Of a DNA stretch of 64,000 nt, positions 23,737-32,822 are shown one piece after another; the stretch's first letter is position 1, and every line of letters begins with the position of its first letter. A program made the position numbers and the translations under genes. A model generated the notes under the pieces. It made no database searches. It was not told where the DNA came from and saw only the letters and a program-made list of their open reading frames with translations. Origin of the DNA: Cystobasidiopsis lactophilus (Eukaryota; Basidiomycota; Agaricostilbomycetes; Agaricostilbales; Chionosphaeraceae); the NCBI GenBank assembly GCA_001599975.1, contig BCIO01000001.1:2604001-2668000 (forward strand), given 5' to 3'.

Positions 23737-24099
23737 TTTCAAACTTTCGCCGTGCTTTTCGCTTGGTGAGATTTGGCTTGGGCGAAGAGTCGACGCTCGA
23801 TGAGCTAGGGGAGATAACAAGAATTGAGGGATCCAGAAAGGAGCTAAGACCAAGAACCGCAAATCGCCGAAACGGACGAAGCGAAGCAACCCCTGGCAGT
23901 GCGTCCGCAGGGTGGCAAAAAAAATTTGGAAAGGTGGTATGTCCACAAAGTCGTGGTGGCGGGCCTATATTTCTATAAAGAGTGCAAGCAAGTATGTGCT
24001 TCGCGCGAAAGTCAAGGTCAGACTAGAACGAAAATGCAAAGCTGGATTTTGGATTATGGTTGTGTGTTTTTCTAAGAAACAAGGCCAAAAGGCTATTAG
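23737..24099. other. Intergenic region upstream of DPH2
   Basis: Promoter side of DPH2, AT-richer than its surroundings past about 23920. Nothing gene-like or repeated was seen apart from the neighbouring RRB1-derived fragment. Confidence 0.45.
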
Positions 24100-24345
24100 A
24101 GGGAGATAGATCTGAAGACTTCAAGGTCTAAAAAAGAAGACGTCAAAGCCAGAGGCGACAGTAGAGATGACGCGGCCGGGGATCTGGAGGTGCCAGTGGA
24201 CCTCCTTGACGTCCTGCTGGCCCTGGTGGACAAAGAGGAGCTGGGGCTGTGCATAGTCCTCCTGGCCACCTTGTGAGTGCCGCTTTTCTTTGCTGATCCG
24301 GGCGAGGAAGGCGGCAAAGCACGAGTCGATCGTCCACTGTCGGAA
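24100..24345 (-). pseudogene. 3'-terminal fragment duplicated from RRB1
   Basis: On the minus strand this stretch encodes [13 protein letters not shown], then [37 protein letters not shown]. That is nearly identical to the C-terminus of the intact RRB1 gene 3 kb away (27399-27670: [50 protein letters not shown]). DNA identity is visible base by base over about 24135-24250. The final VFKTISL of the parent is displaced here: the frame runs from DVF into FFRP and a stop, and VFRSIS-like coding reappears about 19 nt further on. No start codon, no WD repeats and no upstream exons accompany it, so it is a dead gene fragment. It has the same orientation as its source. Several substitutions show it is not brand new. 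Confidence 0.85.
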
Positions 24346-25261
24346 GACCTAATTTCGTCGATAAATCCCCCTACCATGCTTTCTAAAATTACGTCAGATT
24401 ACTTGTAAAGAAGCTTCCGTAAGATGCTACTGTCTTAGGCGGCTTCAGTCTTGCAGTCTCCTGTGGGAGCAGAAGAAAAAATAGAGAAGCCGACAGGAAT
24501 GCCTCCGAAGCAGCACTCACTGAGCTTGCCGACTGTTTGGCAGGCCCTGGATTGGCTTACTGCGCCGCTTCTCCTTCAGAGTGTAAAGAATAAACCAGAG
24601 CACCTTTTCGGTCCCGCAACAGCCGAATGTGCCGTCCATAATGATCAGCGATGAGCGGCATAATCTGACAGCAGCAGCGCGTAGATTGTGCCGATACAAG
24701 CACCATTAGGAGGTTGCTTTAAGCAATTCATGGCTGACAGTGGGGGCTGAGCAAGAGCAAGGCAAGTGTGATTCTTTAGTCCAAAGCGCGCGCCTCCGGG
24801 ATTTTTGTGCCTGCTCCTGAAGCTGAAGCAGACGCGATCGTTAGTCGCGGAAAGCTATCCAATGACACCCAGGTGGGACACCCAGACTCCGTGATGAGCA
24901 GCAGAACCGAACCTGGTGCAAACTTCAAAGCACATCGCCTTGAAGCTCTAGACAAAAGCAATGGCCATGGGCAAGAGGCACAAATATCAGAGATTCAATC
25001 AAGCAGAAGAAAGGCAGCAAGCAATGAAGGAGCATGCCAAGGGCGGGCGGGCAAATGCCACTCCGAAATCGATTCAATTCGAGTCGTTTTTTCCTCTCGT
25101 CTCGTTATCGCAGAGGGCTGATCTGCATGCCAATACAACCACAAGAAGACACACACGAACCATAAGCGGGCACCAGCTCGCAACCTCGGCGAAGATTGGC
25201 TGGCTCTGGCCCCTTGGTCGCCAACGGCCAACTTGAGAGAACTCCCCCTCCGCCACGCAAT
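24346..25261. other. Gene-poor stretch between the RRB1 fragment and the deaminase gene
   Basis: About 915 bases, AT-richer than the coding parts, with no convincing coding region. Short open frames (for example 24961-25236) are hydrophilic and unconserved to my eye. No tRNA A/B boxes, tandem repeat or inverted terminal repeat was found. It contains the promoter of the gene starting at 25262. Confidence 0.5.
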
Positions 25262-27320
25262 ATGGCCGCAGACGATTTGAAAACTAAGTCAGATGCTATC
25301 CTCAGGTATCGTACAGAGACCCGGCTACTTCAAGCTCTGCAGCCATCCACGCCCCCACACATCTTCTTCAACCAAGGCGGATCAAAAGCCGAGCAAAGAG
25401 AACGACGCAATTACGAGGCCATCGCGAACGCACTGGCTTGGAGAGATACCTCGGTGGTCGCCGTTGCAGGCCACCGGAGCGCCGGAGGTGTCCATCTCGA
25501 GACGCTCATCATCAACGACAACGTCTCGCCCGTTGAAGACCCAGAGCACAATGTAGAAGATCAAGGACCTTTCGAGTTCACTCCTGCGGTCGCAGTAACC
25601 AACCCCAGCGACACGAAAGCGACAACATCAGCGGAACCTACGCCCAAAGCCCACAAGAAGTTGACTAATCGAGAGTCCTTCCCGCCCGCTTTGACCGCTT
25701 CCCCGTTGGTGGCGAACCCAATACTGTCCAAATCTCTGCCATCCCGAGGAAGCGTAGAGGCGCGGGACTCGATTAGCCTCTTTCAAGCTGCAGATCATCT
25801 TCCCCGACAGAATTCTTACTTGGATAGCGATGCACTTTACGCCCCTCCGTACGTTGCTGTACTCCAGAGGCTGCCTGCTTTGCTAACAGAAAACTGTTCA
25901 GGGCGTCTCTCGACATTCACGTTGGAGATCTGGTCACGGCCTTGCGGGATCTGGCCACCGCGGATCTGGCGACCTTGCCGGACAAGAAGAACGTCTTCTT
26001 GCGACATTTTCTGACGGCAACTGCGAAGAAGCAAAACTCTCGGATGCGATTTAGAACGATGAGAGCAGCGCTGGAAAAGTTGGAGGCAATGATCGACAAG
26101 GAAACCGGATGCTTGGCTTCCACTTCCGCGCTGGACCTCACCCACTTTGCCGCCAATTCCTATCGAAGATTCTTTTCGCGCACCAAAAACACTGGGTGGG
26201 TTTCGACAGAAGTCGTGGGCGCCGTCAACTTGGACCAACACACGGATAGAAGTCTCGGAGCACTCTTGCTGTTCTACCTGCAGACGTACCGCCACGCCTT
26301 GTCGACGGCCATCTCGCCCTCGAGCACTATCAAGCCATCTCAGAACAGCAGCATCTTGCTGGGTGCAGCCCTCGGCTTGGAGAAACTCACCCGCACGGCT
26401 GAACTGGCGGCTTTCCTCGAACACTATGGGTCTCAGCTCTTCCCATCGCTAAGTCCAACTTCCGAGCACCAAGCGGTGGCTCCACCGATGGTGAGCAGTG
26501 TGGATCCACAACTGGACAGCGTGTCCAGCGCCACGGACGGGTCAGCGTACCTCGGCGCCTTTGAAGTACTGACCACCGAGGTCGTTGCTGTCCAGCGCCT
26601 ATCTCACGTCGCTCGCTCCACCGACAGCACACAAGAACTCAAGATCACGCTACTCACCTTGCCAAGCAGTCCTACAGCTGCCGCCGAGGCCGAGCACTGG
26701 GAGCAGACGATAAGGGCGGTCGTGGCTAACCCTATGCGGGCCCAACGCCTGATAGACTTGCTTCGAGCCCACCGAGCTGATTGGGTCGAGGGATGGGACA
26801 TGGAGAATTCGTTTCAAGGTGTCGTGCACTGCGAAGCGGCACTGGCCTCCCTTGTGTTCTTGGCCAAAACGGGGCATCCAATGTGGACCGAGGAGAAAGT
26901 GGCTTTGCAGCAGTGCCTCAAAGTAGGTTTCTTTTTGTTGAACATTCTGCCTTGCTCATCCTCCCACTACTGTAGTTAGCCCAACGTCCTTTGGGAGTCT
27001 CAAAGCTCTCTTGCCCCTCTTGCGTGGCTCTGCTGGACGTCCTGGCCAACATGTTGGGCACTCCGTTCCAAACCCGTGGCTCGCACAATCGTTTTCATTG
27101 GTGCGCGCTGCCATCGGAGCTGCCTCTTGAGGTCCACCAAGAGATGGTCAAACGCCTGTCTGTCGAGCTTGTCAAAGCTCTGGACGCCTTCGAGGCGACG
27201 TTGACTCAGAAAGAGACGCTTGGCGCGGACTCGGAGGGCGATTCCAGTCACAGCCGTACCAGCCTTCAAGAGACAATCGACCACAACGAAGACATGGCGG
27301 ACGTCGAGTCTGAGTCCTGA
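25262..27320 (+). CDS. OTT_1508-like deaminase family protein
   Basis: Three exons (25262-25848, 25902-26922, 26976-27320) join in frame to 650 residues. The first 200 or so residues are poorly structured. The middle is helical with a conserved look (VFLRHFLTATAKKQNSRMR, ALEKLEAMIDKETG). The C-terminal 150 residues carry the zinc-deaminase signature: His505-Cys-Glu507 in VVHCEAALASL, and Cys549-Pro-Ser-Cys552 in GVSKLSCPSC. A His-rich strand RGSHNRFHWCALP follows. This HxE plus CxxC arrangement with GVSK immediately before is that of the OTT_1508-like branch of the cytidine-deaminase superfamily, known to have spread in fungi. The substrate is unknown; a nucleic-acid or nucleotide base is the family expectation. 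Its stop is 78 bp from that of convergent RRB1. Confidence 0.8.
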
Positions 27321-27398
27321 TTGGGTGGCAGACGGATCTTGTATTTTCTCGGAAGGCCGACCAAGAATGCAAAGCCGTCTATGGAAGTGCTATGGGAA

Positions 27399-29128
27399 CT
27401 AGAGCGAGATGGTCTTGAACACGTCAAAACCGGAGGCGGCGGTGGAGATGAGCCCTCCTGGGATCTGGGGGTGCCAATGGACCTCCTTGACGTCCTGCTG
27501 GCCCTGGTGGACGAACAGCAATTGAGGCGGCACCTTGTCCTCTTCGCCCCCTCCTCCTGACGCGGGCGCTTGCTCGTTGTCGATCTCGACGGACAAGTCC
27601 CATTGGGTGACAGAGTTGTCGGCGGAAGAAGCGGCGAAGCACGAGTCGTCGGTGGGGTGCCACTCGACCGAGGTGATGGGTTCGGAGTGCCAGGTGAAGT
27701 GCGCCACTGGGCTGGGCTTATTCTTTCCCCTGTGCATCACACCATCAGCCAATGACACGAGAAGGAAAGGAAAGGAGAGAGGGAGGGAGCTCACGACTTC
27801 ATAGCCCTCATGTCCCAAACTTTGAGCCCGCCCTCATCTCCGCCCGTGAGCAACAGGTAAGATTGGCCCGCGTTCCAAGAGAGGACGTTGACGTCGCTCT
27901 CGTGCGCCTTGTCCAGCGCGAGGACGGACTTGCGCTCTTTGACGCGCACGTCCCAGATGCGCACGCTGCTGTCGGCCGAGCAAGAGGCGAACACGGTGGA
28001 CTCGGTGGGGGACCACTGCAGGTCCTCGATGGAAGAGGTATGCGAGGTGAACGGCTTGGAGGCGGGGGCGAGGCCGGAGGGGGTGAAGGTGGACAGGTAG
28101 ATCTTGGAGTGGATGTCGCCCGAGATCAGCCTGGGTGTGCTCGAGTTGGGTAAAGGAGGGGACCAGGCGAGGGCGAAGCCTTCTGCGGAGCCATGGGAGG
28201 AGATGGTGAACTGGGGTTTTTTGGAGAGCGAGGTGGAAGAGTGGGTGGCCGGTTGGAGTAAGGAGTAGAGGTGAGGGGCAATGTCGTAGATGTGCACTTT
28301 GCCCGTCTCGGAGAAGGTCGCGGCGTAGTAAGTGGAAGGCGGCTCGGGTGGGGGAGCGTACGAGGAGTCAGAAGGCAAGAGCTGGGCCCGGACGCGGTTG
28401 ACACCACCTTGATGAGGGATCGACTTGAACACCAGAGTGGCGTCCCCTTCTTCGTCGTCGTCGTCCTCGTCCTCGTCCTCTTCTTCATCACTGTCCTCGT
28501 CGTCTGTTTGGCCAGTGAGCCCCCAACTTGTAATTTGGCAAAAGGCAAAAGGGACGAACCCTGCTGCTGCTTGGCCTTTGTGAGGTTGTCCCAGCGCATG
28601 ACGACGAGCTCGTTGGCGTCTGCCTCTGTCTCTGCGGCTTGGGTGCCAGCGACGACGCACGCCGAGTGGGGCGTCTTGAGCCTCTGCCCTCCCAGATCCT
28701 ATGTTCATTCTCCCTCATCAAACCAAACCTATCACAGCAAACCAGTGACAGACACAACTCACATCTCTGAGCACGTCAAAGCTCAAGCAAGGCCAAGCCA
28801 GCCGGGCCGAGTGGAGCAAGACGTAGGACGTCAAGTCGGGCACGAGCTCCTCCCCTTCCTCCAAGCCGCCTTGGCCCAGCTGAGGCAAGTACGCCCTCGT
28901 CTCCTGTTCCTCCTGATCCAGGTCCATCTCGTTCACCCCCGCTTCCAGCTCCTCCTCCTCCTCAGCCCCAGCAGAGCCATCGTCAGACTCAGACTCGAAC
29001 TCGTCCTCCCACCGATCCTCGAACTCGCCAGCTGAGTCCTCATCATCCTGGGCGGCATGCGAGTCCCGCAGGTTCTTCTTGGACGCAGCAGCAGCAGGCA
29101 CTGGGGAAGACGGCCGCTTCTTAGACAT
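27399..29128 (-). CDS. RRB1: Ribosome assembly WD40 protein (Rrb1/GRWD1)
   Basis: Nuclear chaperone for ribosomal protein L3 in 60S subunit assembly. The start at 29128 gives MSKKRPSSPVPAAAASKK, followed by a strongly acidic stretch. Then comes VPDLTSYVLLHSARLAWPCLSFDVLRD, the N-terminal CAF1C/H4-binding-like motif of this family. A second acidic run is encoded at about 28440-28505. WD repeats follow: ISGDIHSKIYLSTF, DLQWSPTESTVFASCSADS, VRIWDVRVKERKS, VNVLSWNAGQSYLLLTGGD, LKVWDMRAMKS, SVEWHPTDDSCFAASSADN, SVTQWDLSVE. The C-terminal strand [19 protein letters not shown] leads to the end FKTISL at 27399. Short introns lie near 27725-27800, 28510-28560 and 28700-28765. The gene is intact; it is the source of the fragment at 24100-24345. 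Confidence 0.94.
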
Positions 29129-29224
29129 TGTTTGTCTCCAACAAAAAAATTTTATTGGGCGAGGGACATCATGCGCACGTGAAATAGAGGGGGATTCATG
29201 GTACTACTCTCTAAAAGCTGGCGT

Positions 29225-30349
29225 TCAATGCTGGATGTCCACCGGGGTTTTGAGGACGAACCTGCCCAGCCCCTCGCTCGCCGGCCCCTGCTGCAATTGC
29301 CACAGGTTGAACCTGACCAACGCCCTAGCCAACCCCACCACGCCCGATGAGCTGCCCTTGAGGATCAACACCTGCTTGTCCTCCTCCAACAAAGGCCAGA
29401 GGTGGTTCAAGATGGCGAGCGTGGTCTGCTGGAACGGCTCGGGGGAGAAGTAGCTCCCTCCTCCCTCTGCCTGGGTCGGGGGAAGGGGGAAGGGGTGGAG
29501 GAAGTTGGGGAAGTGGTATGTTGGCAGTCTTAACAAAGGCAGCCAGCTCGAGTGGCGTGGAGGAGGGGGAGGAGGGGGAGAAGAGCGAAAGTCGAGGATC
29601 GCCAGTTGGTCCGCCGGGCTTTGGAGGTGGTGGGTGCTAGGCACGGCTTGCAAGTGGTCCGACAAAGGGGTCATTAACGAGTTCAATTCTTGGAGTAGGC
29701 GCCGGAGCAGTTGGAGCGTGATGTAGTGCTGCAAGTGCGGCAAAGGCTGAACCTCGGATTGCAAGACCGGCGCAAAAGTCGCTTTGGTCTCTGCGTTGCC
29801 TCTCAAAACATTTGAGCTTTGTGAAAGCAGGGCAAATGTGAAAGGAAAAAAAGAAACACTGACGCTTGGGAGAAGCCAGCACAGCGGCCAGCATGGCAAA
29901 GTTGCAAAACGCGTAGCCGCCTTTGACCGCTTTGTTGGGCGCCTTGTCCGACCCGTCCAGCAACAGCGAGTGGGGCACAATGAATGGCTCCCCTCTGTCG
30001 TTGGCGTCCGAAGTTGAAGGGCGATAGGCTCGGTGCAAAGGGATCAAGAAATCTGCAACACACACACAAAGACTTAAGCCAAAAGGCTCCCCCCTCTCGT
30101 CCAAACTCAGTGTGAGAGCGTACCTTTGGGTAGATGCAAGTGCGTGATCGCGTCCCACCGAATGGGGGATTCCAACATCCGACCTGTTTGCCGCTCGCTC
30201 CTTCAGTTTTCCTGTGTGCGGCCAATGGTGGGAGGGACAACGGGGGAAACTCAACTATAAGGATCGCAAGGAAAAGCTCTCGAACAACGGCTGGAAGTCC
30301 CAAAGCTCCGCCGTGGAGCAGCTGCCCGCGAGAGCAAGCGAGGCTTCAT
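29225..30349 (-). CDS. Mitochondrially targeted protein, family not recognised
   Basis: The minus-strand ATG at 30349 opens MKPRLLSRAAAPRRSFGTSS, an Arg-rich presequence without acids. By splice motifs it joins (GTTGAG donor, CAG acceptor) to RMLESPIRWDAITHLHLPK. An intron near 30060-30125 separates this from DFLIPLHRAYRPS, VPHSLLLDGSDKAPNKAVK and GYAFCNFAMLAAVLASPK. A last long exon (29225 to about 29810) has VQPLPHLQHYITLQLLRRLL, a poly-proline loop near 29580, LLEEDKQVLILKGSSSG, and ends FVLKTPVDIQH. Total about 320 residues; no transmembrane segment is obvious. It resembles no family I can name. A mitochondrial expression or assembly factor would fit, but this is inference from the targeting signal alone. 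Confidence 0.6.
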
Positions 30350-30836
30350 AATGCTTTTTTTGAGCAGAAGAGCGGCCCGGAGGCCTCCAGGGACCCGAAC
30401 GCCCTCAAGTCGTTCTGGACTTTAGGACGACGAACAGTGCTATTGTTAAAAGAGCGAGAATGGCAGCTGCAAGAGGAGAAGGCAGCAGCGGATGCTTGCC
30501 AGGCGTGCTGAGCAAAGCAAAACGTGACTTCCGGCTCACATCCGGAAAAGGAGCTGGAAGCCTGCTGGTGCGCTGGAGAGCAGCAGCGACGTGTTCCTGG
30601 CCTGGTTAGCCCACTGTTACACTCCCAAAGACCTCTAACAGCGACCACGAGCGCCAAAACGCGAAACCCACAGGCGGGTCACTCGACAGCCGTTGGGATT
30701 TCCGCTCGCTCGACTCACTTTTTCGACTCTTGCTCCGCTACTTCCATCTTCGCTCAGGCCTGCTAGCAATTTTCTCATTTCTTGAGGAGCCCAAGTCCAC
30801 CTTTACCCTCCTATCACTGCTCGCTTTCGCCTCAAA
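30350..30836. other. Divergent intergenic region
   Basis: 487 bases between two genes that point away from each other. It should hold both promoters. Open frames here are cysteine- and serine-rich translations without family resemblance. No TATA box was recognised. Confidence 0.45.
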
Positions 30837-32481
30837 ATGGCCAAGTTCTTGCCCTGCCCTCCGGGCCTCGGATTCTCGCGCGTGTTGGACCGAGCCGTTT
30901 TGAACGTGGGTTTTGTTGGATTGTGTTGTTGCCTTGTTCCTCGAGCTCATCATTGGTTTTCCACAGACCTCAACTGGCAAAGTGCCCGTCTTGAGCCCTG
31001 CCGCTCTGCTCGAATCAACTCGCGAAGTGCCCTTGGTGAGCTGCTTTGCCACTCCTTTTTCCAGTACCCCAGAAGCTCATTGGTCTCCCTTTGAATCTCA
31101 CAGATCACGCCTCGCCCTATCAGACTCGCCCGCTTTGACCTGAACGGCGACTACCCCGTGCCAGCTCCCTCCCGCCCTCATCCTCTGCCAAAGGCCGACT
31201 TTGTGCAACCATTCTTCGCTTCCACTGAATCTTGCGATCCTATGCCCACCCAATACCGCAACACCGCCCAACCCGCCTCGCACCAGCTGTTGCAGCTTTT
31301 CCACCTGGCCAACCAAGCTCTCCCACCACGCGGTCCTCGAGTGCCACCAATGGTCGTCGACGAGGACAACTACGACTGGCGCTGGGACGAGGAGAACGAG
31401 GGCAACCGGGACGAAGCCTGGGTGCCCGACCTCTCGTGTGAAGAGGTCTCCTGCGAAGAGCCGGAGATCGAGCTGTGCCTCATGGCGCCCTCCGAGCTGT
31501 TCTTTGCGCAGCTGGAAGACGAGAAGGAGGCCAGAGCCAGGGCTTCTGCTGCGTCAATGGCTTCTTTGGCCCAAGTCGTGCCACCTCCCTCTCCCCTGGC
31601 GCAAGACCCGCTGCCACCCAGATCGACTGGTCTTTCCTTCAAAGACACGATCATCTCTGTGCTGGTCAAGGAAGTCAAGCGACTTCGCAAGCAGGTGAAG
31701 CGGGCAGACCGCAAGAAGCCCTCTGCCTTGAGGCAGACACAACACGTCGCTTCTCAGCGAGGCCCTTGCCTCATGGTCCCGTCGCCTTCCTTGCCCACGA
31801 TCACCGAAGAAGACCAGGATGCTTTCCCTGCTCAGTCACCGCCTTTGGCCATGGTCGACACGGCCTTGGCCTGCGCTGACGAGCCTACAGAGTCGAACAA
31901 TGTCCAAGCGAGCAGCGCCGACATTGTCGAATCATCCAGTGGTGCTTGCCAAGCTCATGCTCAAGACTTGCCTGGAGGTTTCCCCTTCAGACGCTCAGCT
32001 CACTGCGATCCGCCTCCTGCAGGAAATGCCCTACGCCAGCGTCGACAACTTTGCCGAGCTTCTTCAGCATTCGGTCGACGTCGACTACGAGATTGCGGCG
32101 ACTCCGCTGCCTGGCGCTTATCCTTTGCCTGGTTCTAACGCCAGCCCCGAGGTTTCGCAATCTACGCGCGCCAGCTTTGATCGACCAGCTGCTCGACTGT
32201 CATTTGCTTCGCTTGGCGGCGTAATTCAGGGCTTCAGAAATCGCTCTGCCGAGTCTCGCACCCTCTCTCAGATGGAAGACGGGCTGCTGACTGTCGACGA
32301 GTCACAGTCGGAACCCGCTATCCTAGGCGCCTTCCCCGAGGAGGTCGACCTTGACGAGCTACCGATTACCACCGCGAGAAAGACTTGGTCTTCTCCCTTC
32401 ACCTTGCAGGTCAAGGACCAGGCTTTGATGGCCTCATGGTGGCGGCGGCCTTGGTGCCAGCGCATGTTCCTCGTTGACTAA
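30837..32481 (+). CDS. Acidic, Ser/Pro-rich protein of unknown function
   Basis: ATG at 30837 gives MAKFLPCPPGLGFSRVLDRAVLN. Clean GT..AG introns then join TSTGKVPVLSPAALLESTR and ITPRPIRLARFDLNGDYPVP. The main exon is acidic around DEDNYDWRWDEENEGN (about 31365), with a predicted helix FFAQLEDEKEARARASAAS and a basic coiled segment VKEVKRLRKQVKRADRKK (about 31660-31715). After about 31940 the likely coding frame changes to DAQLTAIRLLQEMPYASVD, NFAELLQHSVDVDYE, ending near 32481. An intron with a weak donor just before a CCCTTCAG acceptor (ends about 31990) is the simplest link. No known domain was recognised. The 3' exon boundary is the weakest part of the model. Confidence 0.6.
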
Positions 32482-32822
32482 CCTCGCCGATCTGGCAATG
32501 GCTTCCCCTACTTCGCAGCTAAGTATGCCCTGAAGCTGCTTCCGCTTGCTTTTTTCGCTCGCTGGACCTTTCTTGATCGGCTTATAGATGTTGGACACTG
32601 GGCACTTCTCCCTCACTTTTCGCATTTCTCATTCAGTATCACATCTTTGCAGAGGTTGTCTTAGACTGTAAACGCCCTGTATTGCGGTTGCTGCAAATGC
32701 TAGAGTACAGCTCACTCTAGAGGATATTGCTTCTCGTGGATTTTGGCGACATTCAGCTTGAGATAGCAACGCGCTTAAGATGATCAAACTTTCACTTGAA
32801 TTCCAGGATCTTCACACCCAGC
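32482..32822. other. Convergent 3' intergenic region
   Basis: About 340 AT-richer bases between two converging genes. It holds their 3' untranslated regions; no additional gene, repeat or RNA was recognised. Confidence 0.4.

Noticed and set aside
23737-23946. N-terminal extension of DPH2
   Set aside because: In-frame but unlike the family N-terminus; the ATG at 23736 gives the expected beginning.
24961-25236. Small hydrophilic frame before the deaminase gene
   Set aside because: No homologue recognised, no splice-supported start, and it overlaps alternative frames; could be part of a leader at most.
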